A DNA stretch of 64,000 nt from Marinobacterium alkalitolerans (GCF_017776525.1 NZ_JACVEW010000016.1:1-64000); one strand, 5' to 3'. Counted from the first letter of the stretch, positions 34,750-44,132 are shown. The notes: a model not told the origin generated them from the sequence alone. A program made the numbers and translations.

Positions 34750-36099
34750 TTAGAACTGCGATTCGCACGCTAACTCTTCAGCTTGCTCCACTTCAGATTT
34801 TCTTGTTTCTGCAATCTGACTTAATTTAGAAGAGTATTTATATCCATATACCTTTTCGTAACCACTATAGAACTCGCTAGAATCACGGAACTCTCTAAAC
34901 AACGGCCAATCGTGATATGCGATCTCATTTATTAATTCACCCTCTTTTCCAATCTTACACATTATTTCTTCTGCTTTAGAGTAATCACCTGTAAGAATTG
35001 AATAGGCCAACTTAAAATCATATGTAGTCGCTGACCAATCCTTCTTATCTAAAATTTCCTTTGCCTCTTTTCGCTTGTCAATCGAACAAAGTGCAATTGC
35101 ATGATTTACTGAAAATATCCGTTCCATTTCGTCGGTAGATATATTTGGGAGACTCTGAGCAAATTTGCTGATTGATATAGCTTTACCCCAGTGCTCCATA
35201 TGCAAATAATTAAATACGATATTGCTAAGGTGGGTATCAGCTTTTTCAATATCCTTATCAAATATTTTGCGCCAAAGAGTATGCCCTAACATAGTCCCAA
35301 CATGAGCGATCAGCATGCATGACTGGAAAAGATATTTTGCCCCTATTTCTAGTTGATCGCCCTCTACTATATCCTGTTTTATTTTACATCCAACTTCTCG
35401 GCAAACGTCCAAGTACTGTTTGCTGACTATTCCATCGCAGTGAGTAAATAAGTTCCGTCTCTGGGCACGCTCTATAAAGTATGGCCACTCATCAAACTTG
35501 GTAAGTTTAATAGAGAACTTGTTTTCAAGATCCTTGAATTGTTCAATATAGCTTTTTCTTCTGATCGTTTCGATTTCTTTATCCAAAAATACTTGTCTAA
35601 GTTCATCCATAGATTCATATTTCAATGCTTCCGGTAAAGAAATCTCTTTATTGATATTTTTATATAAATCTGGATTTTTTCTATACAAAACAGTTATTAG
35701 GTCGCCAACAAATTTATCAAATGCGGAAAATAGACTTATAAAAAGGCTTCTTTCCAGAGTAGTTACAGGTGATGACCTATTGTGCCTTTCGATTTCCCTT
35801 ATGGTTTTCCTCAATTCCTTAATCGTCAAAACCCTAGCAGTTTCTTCTTTATCCTCTTCAATTTCCTTTTGATATTTTTCAATATCACCCTTTAGCTTTT
35901 TCGCATTATCTTCATAACTTTTTAATGCCGCTAAAATATATTCCTTTGCACAATCCTCAATATCAAGAATCCTGTGGAGAAAGGTGTCAATTACATCTGG
36001 AACTTCAAGTTCTTCTGATGTCATTACTGGACTATTATCACCTTTCAAATTCGCTTCAGACTCATTTTCTATTTCATTTTTTTCTGTTCGATCATTCAC
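34750..36099 (-). CDS. AT-rich HEPN-like protein, possible RNase/defence factor
   Basis: I do not recognise the full 449-residue protein. It has an acidic N-terminus, a coiled coil (about residues 60-107, rich in K/E), then a helical domain. The motif RAQRRNLFTHCDGIV lies at about 211-225, with R215-x4-H220 like the catalytic R-x4-6-H of HEPN RNases ('RN..xH.DG.V'). The C-terminal 190 residues are helical and may be TPR-like. GTG start with AGGA. Base composition is far more AT-rich than in flanking genes, a sign of horizontal transfer. Confidence 0.5.
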   Translation of the reverse strand: MNDRTEKNEIENESEANLKGDNSPVMTSEELEVPDVIDTFLHRILDIEDCAKEYILAALKSYEDNAKKLKGDIEKYQKEIEEDKEETARVLTIKELRKTIREIERHNRSSPVTTLERSLFISLFSAFDKFVGDLITVLYRKNPDLYKNINKEISLPEALKYESMDELRQVFLDKEIETIRRKSYIEQFKDLENKFSIKLTKFDEWPYFIERAQRRNLFTHCDGIVSKQYLDVCREVGCKIKQDIVEGDQLEIGAKYLFQSCMLIAHVGTMLGHTLWRKIFDKDIEKADTHLSNIVFNYLHMEHWGKAISISKFAQSLPNISTDEMERIFSVNHAIALCSIDKRKEAKEILDKKDWSATTYDFKLAYSILTGDYSKAEEIMCKIGKEGELINEIAYHDWPLFREFRDSSEFYSGYEKVYGYKYSSKLSQIAETRKSEVEQAEELACESQF

Positions 36100-36225
36100 T
36101 TTACTTTTTCCTATATACTAAAATTATTCCGTTCAACCCACGTTCTAACGCCACACACAGAGACCGGCAAAAAGCGTAGCATTTTGACGGTTCCGGCGAC
36201 TAGCGGGAGCAAATGCTGTGCCTTT
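36100..36225 (-). other. junction with long imperfect hairpin and GGCGTTAGAAC box
   Basis: After the stop of the zinc-ribbon protein gene, AAAAAG-x4-AGCATTT pairs with AAATGCT-x3-CTTTTT across about 60 nt. GGCGTTAGAAC (complement of 36142-36152) follows, then the leader of the HEPN-like gene. The layout is like an attC junction but lacks a clear left box. Confidence 0.35.
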
Positions 36226-36579
36226 TTAAAGAAAACTTCCAACATTATCCGATGTCCATCTACATTTTTTACACTTATAGGCAACACTATGTATATATAG
36301 ATATAACAATAGACTCCGTTTATGACACCTAGGACATTTAGTAGGTAACAATCTCGGAATAATAAAAAAATGTAGGACCAAAACCGTGAAAATCCCTAGC
36401 GCAAACGAGATATTTTCGTAAGTACTTCCAGAAAAGTTAAAATAATTTGTAATAGGTAGTACTAGATGCGTTGATAATTTTTCACTGTTTTTAACAAAGG
36501 TTATATAAACGATAAGCCATACTATAATCCCAAGCATAGTATGAGGAATTTTTGATCGAAGAAATCTTTTTTTATACAT
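36226..36579 (-). CDS. small membrane protein with C-terminal zinc ribbon
   Basis: The 117-residue protein has two membrane helices (about residues 13-31 and 55-74) and a cytoplasmic tail with two Cys pairs, CPRC (about 82) and CKKC (about 103), that should bind zinc. The product is very basic and AT-rich at the DNA level. No ribosome site is visible before the ATG. GTTAAAT lies 5 nt upstream. It is the first gene of the minus-strand island. Function unknown. Confidence 0.55.
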   Translation of the reverse strand: MYKKRFLRSKIPHTMLGIIVWLIVYITFVKNSEKLSTHLVLPITNYFNFSGSTYENISFALGIFTVLVLHFFIIPRLLPTKCPRCHKRSLLLYLYIHSVAYKCKKCRWTSDNVGSFL

Positions 36580-36967
36580 AGTTATTTAACAGCACAATTA
36601 TGAGGATTTCTACCTCATAATAATCATTATCAGGTATACTTTTTAATTCTTTCAGCACCATATAGCCAACTGATCAGTAAGAATAAAGTTTTAAGAAGAT
36701 TGCCAAAAAGGTAAAACCGATTGGCAGGAGCATGTGCAACGGATAATGCCCGTAAAGGCAGCCATGAAGGCATGAGAGAAAAGCATAGGCGGGTTGAGGC
36801 CATCCCTGATACTCCTTCATTTCGTGCTGACTGCATCCGTGCCTTCAACTATCCGGCACGGTACTCCCTGTCATCCATTCCCAACACTATAGCCAGCCGA
36901 ATCTGAGCTGACTACCCAACCTAAGTAAAATCCCGAACACCGGAATACGGCACTCTGCCCCCTAAAC
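36580..36967. other. gene-free right edge of the AT-rich island
   Basis: About 390 nt without a supported gene. It starts with a perfect hairpin (TATGAGG/CCTCATA, 36604-36624 region), then AT-rich sequence to about 36700, then GC-rich sequence. An open frame at 36721-36906 (ending SIPNTIASRI) has no ribosome site and may be a relic. The composition change near 36720 probably marks the island border. Confidence 0.35.
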
Positions 36968-36998
36968 AAAAAAAGCCCACCGATCTCTCGGCAGGCTT
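36968..36998 (-). terminator. terminator after the 86-residue gene
   Basis: On the minus strand AAGCC-TG-CCGA and TCGG-T-GGGCTT pair around a short loop and are followed by T7. Confidence 0.75.
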
Positions 36999-37016
36999 CT
37001 ATTCTGATGCCCGGCG

Positions 37017-37277
37017 TTACATCGAACTGGCGTTCAGCAGCATCCGCATAGCCTCGGCGAGTTTCTTCTCGGCTCCCCGATGATCACCAGCCTTGTGTGC
37101 GGCCATACCTTCATCGTGCAGCTGCATCACCTGAGTGCGCACCTCATCGCTGACCTTGATGTTGGCGAGTCCGTTTTCTATCGCTTTGCCGTCCATGGGG
37201 CAGTGGCCCGCCAAAGCCGTTGCAGACAGCGTTGACGCTAACAGTGCCGTAAAGCACATGGTTTTTAATCTGGACAT
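37017..37277 (-). CDS. small periplasmic protein
   Basis: The 86-residue precursor has a Sec signal peptide ending LSATALA/GHC. The mature part of about 63 residues is helical and starts HCPMDGKAIENGL, then has HDEGMAAHKAGDHRGAEKKLAEAM. One Cys, several His and Met residues could bind metal, but no family is certain. It resembles small exported proteins near clpB or metal genes in related bacteria. Its own terminator follows. Confidence 0.65.
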   Translation of the reverse strand: MSRLKTMCFTALLASTLSATALAGHCPMDGKAIENGLANIKVSDEVRTQVMQLHDEGMAAHKAGDHRGAEKKLAEAMRMLLNASSM

Positions 37278-37447
37278 GACCCACCTCTCTTTTGAGTGAT
37301 ACTCAACGGTCTGAGTATAGTTCAGCTACTTCCACATACCTGTACGTGCCGATTCAATATTTGGATACGACGCAAAGGAAGGCTGAACTGGGCAACAGGC
37401 GTCACTTTCGCAGGCAGCTAACCTGCGTGAGGCCAAAGGGCTGACGC
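37278..37447. other. intergenic between clpB terminator and small periplasmic gene
   Basis: This holds the promoter region of the 86-residue gene. A 60-codon minus-strand frame (37326-37508) runs through the clpB terminator and has no ribosome site, so it is not called. Confidence 0.4.
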
Positions 37448-37480
37448 AAAAAAGGCCCGCCGGTTTCCCGGCAGGCCCTT
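37448..37480 (-). terminator. terminator after clpB
   Basis: On the minus strand GGGCCTGCCGG-GAAA-CCGGCGGGCC is followed by TTTTTT. The loop is a stable GAAA tetraloop. Confidence 0.9.
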
Positions 37481-37511
37481 TATTCAGACAGGTAATGCGC
37501 TCAGACAAGCA

Positions 37512-40088
37512 TCAGCGGAACACAAATTCCCCGGCTTCCACATCCACCACGATCTCGCGGCCCGGCTCGTACTCGCCGGCCAGCAGCCGCTGCGCCAGCG
37601 GGTTTTCGATCCACTGCTGGATCGCACGCTTGAGCGGACGCGCACCGTAGATCGGCTCGAAGCCGACTTCCACCAGCTTGTCCAGAGCGGTGCTGGTCAG
37701 CTTGATGCTCAGCTCGCGTTCGGCCAGGCGCTTGCGCAGGCGGTCGAGCTGGATCTCGGCGATACCGGACACCTGCTCCTTGCGCAAGCTGTGGAACACC
37801 ACCACCTCGTCGATACGGTTGATCACCTCGGGGCGGAAGTGGGTACCCACGGCTTCCATCACTGCCTTCTTCATCAGGTCGTAATCGTCATCGTCGCTGT
37901 AGTTCTGAATCAGATCCGAGCCCAGGTTGGAGGTCATCACCACGATGGTGTTGCGGAAGTCCACGGTGCGGCCCTGACCATCGGTCAGGCGACCGTCTTC
38001 CAGTACCTGCAGCAGGATGTTGAACACATCCGGGTGCGCCTTTTCCACCTCGTCCAGCAGCAGCACGGAATAGGGCTTGCGGCGCACCGCTTCGGTCAGG
38101 TAGCCGCCCTCTTCATAGCCCACGTAGCCCGGAGGTGCACCGATCAGACGCGCCACGGAGTGTTTCTCCATGAACTCGGACATGTCGATGCGCACCATCG
38201 CTTCCTCGGTATCGAACAGGAAGCTGGCCAGCGCCTTGCACAGCTCGGTTTTACCCACCCCGGTCGGGCCGAGGAACAGGAAGGAGCCGTTGGGGCGGTT
38301 GGGGTCGGCCAGACCGGCACGGGAACGGCGCACGGCGTTGGACACGGCCACCACCGCTTCGCTCTGTCCAACCACGCGCTGATGCAGGGCGTCTTCCATC
38401 CGCAGCAGCTTGTCGCGCTCGCCTTCCAGCATCTTGCTGACCGGAATGCCGGTCCAGCGGGAGACAACTTCGGCCACCTCCTCTTCGGTCACCTTGTTGC
38501 GCAGCAGCTTGTGTTCTTCCGCCTTCTGCTCGCTGGTGTCGGCGGCCTGAAGCTGTTTCTCCAGTTCCGGGATGCGGCCGTACTGCAGCTCGGACATCTT
38601 GCCCAGATCACCGGCGCGGCGGGCCTGCTCCATCTCCACGCGGGCCTGATCGAGCTGTTCCTTGATCTGCTGGGAGCCCTGCACGCTGGCCTTCTCGGCT
38701 TTCCATACCTCTTCAAAGTCGGCGTACTCTTTCTCCAGCAGGCTGATGTTGTGCTCCAGCTCTTCCAGCCGCTTGCGCGAGGCCTCGTCTTTCTCTTTCT
38801 TCAACGCTTCCCGTTCCATCTTCAGCTGGATCAGGCGGCGGTCGAGGCGGTCCATCTCTTCCGGCTTGGAGTCCATCTCCATGCGGATACGCGAGGCGGC
38901 CTCGTCCACCAGGTCGATCGCCTTGTCCGGCAACTGACGGTCGGTGATGTAGCGCTGACTCAGCTTGGCCGACGCGATGATGGCGGAGTCGGTGATATCC
39001 ACCCCGTGGTGCACTTCGTAACGCTCTTTCAGGCCACGCAGAATGGCGATGGTGTCCTCCTCGGAGGGCTCATCCACGATCACCTTCTGGAAGCGGCGTT
39101 CCAGCGCGGCGTCCTTCTCCACGTACTGGCGGTATTCGTCCAGGGTGGTGGCACCCACGCAGTGCAGTTCACCGCGCGCCAGTGCCGGCTTGAGCATGTT
39201 GCCCGCATCCATGGCCCCTTCGCCCTTGCCGGCGCCAACCATGGTGTGCAGCTCGTCGATGAACAGGATGATCTGGCCTTCCTGTTTGCTCAACTCGTTC
39301 AGCACCGCTTTCAGACGCTCCTCGAACTCGCCGCGGAACTTGGCCCCGGCGATCAGCGCGCCCATATCCAGCGCCAGCACTTTCTTGCGCTTGAGGCCCT
39401 CCGGCACTTCGCCGTTGACGATGCGCTGCGCCAGCCCTTCCACGATGGCGGTCTTGCCCACACCGGGCTCACCGATCAGGACCGGGTTGTTCTTGGTGCG
39501 ACGCTGCAGCACCTGAATGGTGCGGCGGATTTCGTCGTCACGGCCGATCACCGGGTCCAGCTTGCCGGACTCGGCACGTTCGGTCAGGTCGATGCAGTAC
39601 TTGTCCAGCGCCTGGCGGGTTTCTTCCGCGTTGGGGTCGTCCACGCTGTCGCCTCCACGCATGTTGTTGATGGCCGTTTCCAGTGACTGACGGGTAACGC
39701 CCGCCTCTTTCAGCACCTTGCCGGCGTCGCTCTTGTCCTCCAGCATGGCCAGCAGGATCAGTTCGCTGGCAATGTACTGGTCGCCGCGCTGCTGGGCCAG
39801 CTTATCGGTCACGTTGAACAGGCGCGCCATGTTCTGGGACAGGCGGATCTCGCCGTCCGGGTTGCTGACTACCGGCAGGCGGTCGAGGGCTTCGCCCACC
39901 CTGGTGGTCAGGTTCATCCGGTCGGCACCGGCCTGACGCAGCAGCGGCGCTACCGAACCGTTCTGCTGTTGCAGGAATGCGGCCAGCAGGTGGATCGGCT
40001 CGATCATGTTGTGATCCTTGCCGATGGCCAGTGACTGGGCATCCGACAAGGCTTCCTGAAGTCGTGATGTAAATTTGTCGGGTCGCAT
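37512..40088 (-). CDS. clpB: ATP-dependent disaggregase ClpB
   Basis: ClpB (Hsp104 family) rescues aggregated proteins together with DnaK. The 858-residue protein has an N-terminal repeat domain (from [21 protein letters not shown]), the first AAA+ module with Walker A GEPGVGKT (about residue 206) and [12 protein letters not shown], a coiled-coil middle domain (about 410-525) and the second module with GPTGVGKTE (about 605), [12 protein letters not shown] and the sensor region. The ATG at 40088 has AGGAGA. The longer frame to 40193 is leader. A heat-shock promoter lies upstream. Confidence 0.98.
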   Translation of the reverse strand: MRPDKFTSRLQEALSDAQSLAIGKDHNMIEPIHLLAAFLQQQNGSVAPLLRQAGADRMNLTTRVGEALDRLPVVSNPDGEIRLSQNMARLFNVTDKLAQQRGDQYIASELILLAMLEDKSDAGKVLKEAGVTRQSLETAINNMRGGDSVDDPNAEETRQALDKYCIDLTERAESGKLDPVIGRDDEIRRTIQVLQRRTKNNPVLIGEPGVGKTAIVEGLAQRIVNGEVPEGLKRKKVLALDMGALIAGAKFRGEFEERLKAVLNELSKQEGQIILFIDELHTMVGAGKGEGAMDAGNMLKPALARGELHCVGATTLDEYRQYVEKDAALERRFQKVIVDEPSEEDTIAILRGLKERYEVHHGVDITDSAIIASAKLSQRYITDRQLPDKAIDLVDEAASRIRMEMDSKPEEMDRLDRRLIQLKMEREALKKEKDEASRKRLEELEHNISLLEKEYADFEEVWKAEKASVQGSQQIKEQLDQARVEMEQARRAGDLGKMSELQYGRIPELEKQLQAADTSEQKAEEHKLLRNKVTEEEVAEVVSRWTGIPVSKMLEGERDKLLRMEDALHQRVVGQSEAVVAVSNAVRRSRAGLADPNRPNGSFLFLGPTGVGKTELCKALASFLFDTEEAMVRIDMSEFMEKHSVARLIGAPPGYVGYEEGGYLTEAVRRKPYSVLLLDEVEKAHPDVFNILLQVLEDGRLTDGQGRTVDFRNTIVVMTSNLGSDLIQNYSDDDDYDLMKKAVMEAVGTHFRPEVINRIDEVVVFHSLRKEQVSGIAEIQLDRLRKRLAERELSIKLTSTALDKLVEVGFEPIYGARPLKRAIQQWIENPLAQRLLAGEYEPGREIVVDVEAGEFVFR

Positions 40089-40168
40089 GAGGTCTCCTGT
40101 GGATCTCGCTGTGCCAGTCTGTCCGGCAAAACACCCGAACCCTCTGGCCATTTCTGTTACCTCTATAG

Positions 40169-40194
40169 ATATGGCCGGTTGCGAGCGCTTCAAG
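40169..40194 (-). promoter_or_regulatory. sigma-32-type heat-shock promoter of clpB
   Basis: On the minus strand CTTGAAG (complement of 40188-40194) and GGCCATAT (complement of 40169-40176) lie at heat-shock spacing, with 13 nt between CTTGAA and GCCATAT. This fits the CTTGAA-N13-CCCCAT pattern of RpoH promoters. It is about 80 nt before the clpB start. Confidence 0.6.
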
Positions 40195-40237
40195 AGCTGA
40201 GCGGAATTAAATTAGTTATTTCTTATACAGCAGTAAA

Positions 40238-40255
40238 CCGTCTTATTTTTGTAAT
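40238..40255 (+). promoter_or_regulatory. candidate Pho box before phoX
   Basis: CCGTCTT-ATTT-TTGTAAT resembles the PhoB direct repeat CTGTCAT-AWAW-CTGTCAY, with 10 of 14 positions of the two arms matching. It lies 57 nt before the PhoX-like gene, as expected for phosphate control. The match is moderate. Confidence 0.35.
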
Positions 40256-40311
40256 AGCACACTGATAAAACCTTGCCTGTTTCGGCAACGACCAATAACA
40301 GGACCTGTGAC

Positions 40312-42231
40312 ATGAATCAGCACGATCGCTTTGACCCTGAAGACCACCCGGAGCTTGAGCAGACCGATTTTGACCGTCTTACCGCCAAGGGCGTGAGCCG
40401 TCGCAACTTCCTGCGTGGCGGTGCGGCCTCCATGGGCCTGTTCCTGGCCGCCAGCCCGCTGGCTCGGGCCGTTGCCGCTGCCACGCACCCGACCCAGAGC
40501 ACACTGATGGGCTTCAAGGCCGTTGCCGCCAGCACCGCCGACCGTTTTGTGGTGCCCGAAGGCTACGTCGCCAAGCCGTTGATCTCCTGGGGCGACCCCA
40601 TTCTGAAAGGCGCACCGGCGTTTGATGCCTCCGGCACCCAGAACGCGGCAGCGCAGGCAGGCCAGTTCGGTGACAACACCGACGGCATGAGCCTGTTCCC
40701 GCTCAGCGAAGACCGCGCCCTGCTGGCGGTCAACAACGAGTACACCAACTACGAGTACCTGTTTGCTCACGGCGGCAAGCAGGACCTGACCGCTGACGAA
40801 GTGAAGAAATCCCAGGCGGCGCACGGCGTCTCCATCTTCGAGATTCGCCGCAACGCTCAGGGCGAGTGGCAGCTGAACCCGGCGTCCGACTACAACCGCC
40901 GCATCACCGCCTACACGCCGATGGAACTGACCGGCCCTGCGGCCGGCCATGCCCTGATGCAAACCGCCGCCGACCCGTCCGGTCGCAAGCCGCTGGGCAC
41001 GTTCAACAACTGCGCCAACGGCCAGACCCCCTGGGGCACCTACCTGACCTGTGAAGAGAACTTCCACGGGTACTTTGCGTCCGCTCAGGATGAAGTCGAG
41101 CTGCCGGCCCGTGAAACCCGCTATGGCCTGAAAGCCGGCAACCGTCGTTACCAGTGGTACCGTCACGACGAGCGTTTCGATCTGGCCAAGCACCCGAACG
41201 AACCGCACCGTTTCGGCTGGGTGGTCGAGATCGACCCGATGAACCCGAACGCCACGCCGAAGAAACGCACCGCACTGGGCCGCTTCAAGCATGAAAACGC
41301 TGCCCTGACCATCGATGACTCCGGTCATGTGGTGGTGTATCTGGGCGATGACGAGCGCGGTGAGCACCTGTACAAGTTCGTCTCCAAAGGCACCTACAAC
41401 CCGAACAATCAGCAGGCCAACCGTGATCTGCTGGAAGAAGGCACGCTCTACGTGGCACGTTTCACCGCCAATGACGGTGAGATCAAGGGACAGGGCGAGT
41501 GGATCGAACTGACCCACGGCAAGAACGGCCTGACCGCCGAGAACGGCTTTGCCGACCAGGCAGAAGTGATGATCTTCGCCCGTGAAGCCGCCACTCAGGT
41601 GGGTGCTACCACCATGGACCGCCCGGAGTGGGTTGCCGTACACCCGGACAACAAGGCGGTGTTCTGCACCCTCACCAACAACAAGAACCGGGGTGTGGAA
41701 GGCAAAAATCAGCCGGTGGGCGGCCCCAACCCGCGTGCCAAAAACAACTACGGTCAGATCCTGCGCTGGTGGCCGCATCAGGGCAGCCATGTGGACAACC
41801 GCTTCGACTGGGATCTGTTTGCCATTGCCGGTAACCCGGTGGTGCAGGACGGGCTCTATGCCGGCAGCGACAACATCAACGCCGACAACATGTTCAACAG
41901 CCCGGACGGCATCGGTTTCGACCCGGTCGGTCGGCTCTGGATTCAGACCGACGGCAAGTACAGCAACGAAGGCGACTTCGCCGGCATGGGCAACAACCAG
42001 ATGCTCTGTGCCGATCCGCAGACCGGCGAGATCCGCCGTTTTGCCACCGGCCCCATCGCCTGTGAGATCACCGGCCTGACCTTCTCGCCGGATCAGCGCA
42101 CCGTCTTCATCGGCGTGCAGCATCCGGGTGAAAAGGGCGCGCCCTCTCACTTCCCGGCGGGCGGCGACAGCAAGCCGCGCTCCACCATCATGATGGTACA
42201 GCGTGAAGATGGCGGCGTGATCGGCGCCTGA
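40312..42231 (+). CDS. phoX: PhoX-family (DUF839) Tat-exported phosphatase
   Basis: PhoX enzymes are periplasmic calcium/iron alkaline phosphatases that release phosphate from organic esters. The 639-residue precursor has a Tat signal (SRRNFLRGGAASMGLFLAA, residues 29-47). Family motifs include DGMSLFPL, LLAVNNEYTNYEYLF (about 137-151), NCANGQTPWGTYLTCEENF (about 232-250), and the C-terminal SPDGIGFDPVGRLWIQTDG. AGGA at 8 nt sets the ATG at 40312. It stands alone between clpB and pgeF. Confidence 0.88.
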   Translation: MNQHDRFDPEDHPELEQTDFDRLTAKGVSRRNFLRGGAASMGLFLAASPLARAVAAATHPTQSTLMGFKAVAASTADRFVVPEGYVAKPLISWGDPILKGAPAFDASGTQNAAAQAGQFGDNTDGMSLFPLSEDRALLAVNNEYTNYEYLFAHGGKQDLTADEVKKSQAAHGVSIFEIRRNAQGEWQLNPASDYNRRITAYTPMELTGPAAGHALMQTAADPSGRKPLGTFNNCANGQTPWGTYLTCEENFHGYFASAQDEVELPARETRYGLKAGNRRYQWYRHDERFDLAKHPNEPHRFGWVVEIDPMNPNATPKKRTALGRFKHENAALTIDDSGHVVVYLGDDERGEHLYKFVSKGTYNPNNQQANRDLLEEGTLYVARFTANDGEIKGQGEWIELTHGKNGLTAENGFADQAEVMIFAREAATQVGATTMDRPEWVAVHPDNKAVFCTLTNNKNRGVEGKNQPVGGPNPRAKNNYGQILRWWPHQGSHVDNRFDWDLFAIAGNPVVQDGLYAGSDNINADNMFNSPDGIGFDPVGRLWIQTDGKYSNEGDFAGMGNNQMLCADPQTGEIRRFATGPIACEITGLTFSPDQRTVFIGVQHPGEKGAPSHFPAGGDSKPRSTIMMVQREDGGVIGA

Positions 42232-42247
42232 GCCATTGGCTGAGCAC

Positions 42248-42287
42248 AAAAAAGGGGCTGAACCCTTTGGCGGTCAGCCCCTTTTTT
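42248..42287. terminator. bidirectional terminator between phoX and pgeF
   Basis: The stem AAAAAGGGGCTGA/TCAGCCCCTTTTT with a 12-nt loop carries A and T runs on the two sides and lies between convergent genes. Confidence 0.9.
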
Positions 42288-42305
42288 CATCAAGTAAGCA
42301 GGTAC

Positions 42306-43034
42306 TTACTCAATCCAGATCAGGCTGGCCATGCGACCGGTCTGGCCATCACGGCGGTAGGAGAAGAAATCGGACTGCTCCGTGAAGGTACAGTGATCAC
42401 CGCCGGTAATCCGGCCGACACCGGCCCGTTGCAGGCGCTGCTCGGCCAGCCGGTAGAGATCCGCCAGCCAGCGACCGTCATGCATGGGCGAGGGCTGAAA
42501 GGCGACTTCGGCGTCGGCATGCTGGGCGGTAAAGGATGCCTTCACTTCCGGCCCCACCTCAAACGCCAGTGGGCCGATGGCCGGCCCCAGCCAGGCGTGT
42601 ACTCGCTGCGGCTCGTGAAAGGTGGCCAGCGTTGCTTCGAGTACGCCGTTCAGCAGGCCGCGCCAGCCGGCATGGGCAGCCGCCACCTGATCACCGCGTT
42701 CATCGGCAAAGAGCACCGGCAGACAGTCTGCCGTCATCACACTGCACACCACACCGGGCATACGCGTCCAGCAGGCATCCGCCTCACGTACCCGGCCATC
42801 GGCCCGGGCCGGTACAACGTTGATGCCATGTACCTGTGACAGCCACTGAGGCGTTTGAATGCCCAGCGCCTGTTCCAGACGCGCACGGTTTTCGGCCACG
42901 GCCGCCGGGTTGTCCCCCACGTGATCACCCAGGTTCAGACTGTTCCAGGGCGGCTGGCTGACGCCGCCATCACGGGTGGTGGTAAGTGCTTGCACACCGG
43001 GCGCCAGCGGGTGCTGTGGCCGAATCAGTTTCAT
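42306..43034 (-). CDS. pgeF: PgeF/YfiH-type multi-copper-fold purine nucleoside and peptidoglycan editing enzyme
   Basis: The 242-residue laccase-domain protein (formerly DUF152) has the zinc/copper ligands in SQVHGINVV (about residue 66), TADCLPVLFAD (about 100) and AAHAGWRGLLNGV (about 118), plus WLGPAIG near 147. Homologues act as purine nucleoside phosphorylase or as editors of muropeptides (L-Ser for L-Ala). The ATG overlaps the rluD stop (ATGA). The rluD-pgeF-clpB order is widely conserved. Confidence 0.93.
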   Translation of the reverse strand: MKLIRPQHPLAPGVQALTTTRDGGVSQPPWNSLNLGDHVGDNPAAVAENRARLEQALGIQTPQWLSQVHGINVVPARADGRVREADACWTRMPGVVCSVMTADCLPVLFADERGDQVAAAHAGWRGLLNGVLEATLATFHEPQRVHAWLGPAIGPLAFEVGPEVKASFTAQHADAEVAFQPSPMHDGRWLADLYRLAEQRLQRAGVGRITGGDHCTFTEQSDFFSYRRDGQTGRMASLIWIE

Positions 43035-43999
43035 AGCTCGTAGTCGTACTCTTCAGCGTCCTTCTTCAGGACCGCCAGCAGTTGTTGCATGTCTTCGGGC
43101 AGATCCACTTCCCAGGAGACCAGTTCCCCGGTGGCCGGATGCCAGAGCTCCAGCTTCTTGGCATGCAGCGCCTGACGGCGGAAATTGCGCAGCGTTTTCT
43201 GCATCGCCGGGCTGCAGCCCTTGGGCAGACGGAAGCGCCCCCCGTATGTCTGGTCACCCACGAGAGGATAGTTGATGTGCGCCATGTGGACACGGATCTG
43301 GTGCGTCCGGCCGGTTTCCAGCTTGAGGCGGATGTGGGTGTGGGCACGGAATTTTTCCAGCAGGCGGTAGTGCGTTACCGCTTCCTTGCCCAGCCCGACC
43401 ACGGCCATTTTCTGGCGGTTTTTGGCATGGCGTCCCATGGGCTCGTCCACGCAACCGCCACCGGTCATGACGCCGTTGACCACCGCTTCGTATTCGCGGC
43501 CCATGGAACGATCCTGAAGCTGGGCCACCAGTTCGGTCTGGGCGGCGATGGTCTTGGCCACCACCATCAGGCCGGTGGTGTCCTTGTCCAGACGGTGCAC
43601 GATACCGGCACGGGGCACCTGATCAATGTTCGGGCAGTGGTGCAGCAGCGCGTTCATCAGCGTACCGCTGTCATGCCCGGCCGCCGGATGTACCACCAGA
43701 CCCGCCGGCTTGTTGATCACCAGAATATCGTCGTCTTCATAGACGATATCCAGCGGAATATCTTCGCCCTCGTGCTGCTCGATCCGTTGCAGCTCGGTAC
43801 GCACGCTGATCGACTCGCCGCCGTTGAGCTTGTCGCGCGGGCGTTTCACCTCGCCGTCCACCTTGAGCGTACCCTCCTTGATCCAGCCCTGAATACGGGA
43901 GCGGGAGTAGTCCGGAAAGAGCTGGGCTGCGGCCTGATCCAGGCGCATGCCAAACATCTCGGTCGGGACCTGCACATCGAGTTCTAGCTGTTCTGACAT
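43031..43999 (-). CDS. rluD: 23S rRNA pseudouridine(1911/1915/1917) synthase
   Basis: RluD makes three pseudouridines in helix 69 of 23S rRNA. The 322-residue protein has an N-terminal S4 RNA-binding domain ([22 protein letters not shown] at about residues 18-39, quoted in part: [13 protein letters not shown]). The catalytic Asp is in [13 protein letters not shown] (about D138), followed by [13 protein letters not shown]. The ATG at 43999 matches the family start ([12 protein letters not shown]). It is divergent from bamD. Confidence 0.96.
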   Translation of the reverse strand: MSEQLELDVQVPTEMFGMRLDQAAAQLFPDYSRSRIQGWIKEGTLKVDGEVKRPRDKLNGGESISVRTELQRIEQHEGEDIPLDIVYEDDDILVINKPAGLVVHPAAGHDSGTLMNALLHHCPNIDQVPRAGIVHRLDKDTTGLMVVAKTIAAQTELVAQLQDRSMGREYEAVVNGVMTGGGCVDEPMGRHAKNRQKMAVVGLGKEAVTHYRLLEKFRAHTHIRLKLETGRTHQIRVHMAHINYPLVGDQTYGGRFRLPKGCSPAMQKTLRNFRRQALHAKKLELWHPATGELVSWEVDLPEDMQQLLAVLKKDAEEYDYEL

Positions 44000-44053
44000 C
44001 TGTATGATTCTTCGTCGGCGGAGGTTTGGGCATGGGCTCCGGTTATGGTTAAA

Positions 44054-44081
44054 TAGACCGGAATTTTCAGGCCAGTATAAC
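44054..44081 (+). promoter_or_regulatory. candidate bamD promoter
   Basis: TAGACC (44054-44059) and TATAAC (44076-44081) are 16 nt apart, about 50 nt before the bamD ATG. The same stretch read on the minus strand contains a TATACT that may serve rluD, so the divergent promoters probably overlap. Confidence 0.45.
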
Positions 44082-44132
44082 CGAACCAGGCCGCTCACGC
44101 CGAATCCGGCTCCAGTATCAGGAACGATAAAC

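Noticed and set aside
36721-36906. 61-codon plus-strand frame (ends SIPNTIASRI)
   Set aside because: No ribosome site, no recognised family and no neighbour on that strand. Kept only as a possible relic.
37326-37508. 60-codon minus-strand frame downstream of clpB
   Set aside because: It runs through the clpB terminator and has no ribosome site.
37791-39686. 631-codon plus-strand frame opposite clpB
   Set aside because: Antisense shadow of clpB caused by GC-rich third positions; low-complexity composition.
40243-42249. 668-codon minus-strand frame opposite phoX
   Set aside because: Antisense to phoX, which has a Tat signal, family motifs and a good ribosome site. The antisense product has no recognisable domain.
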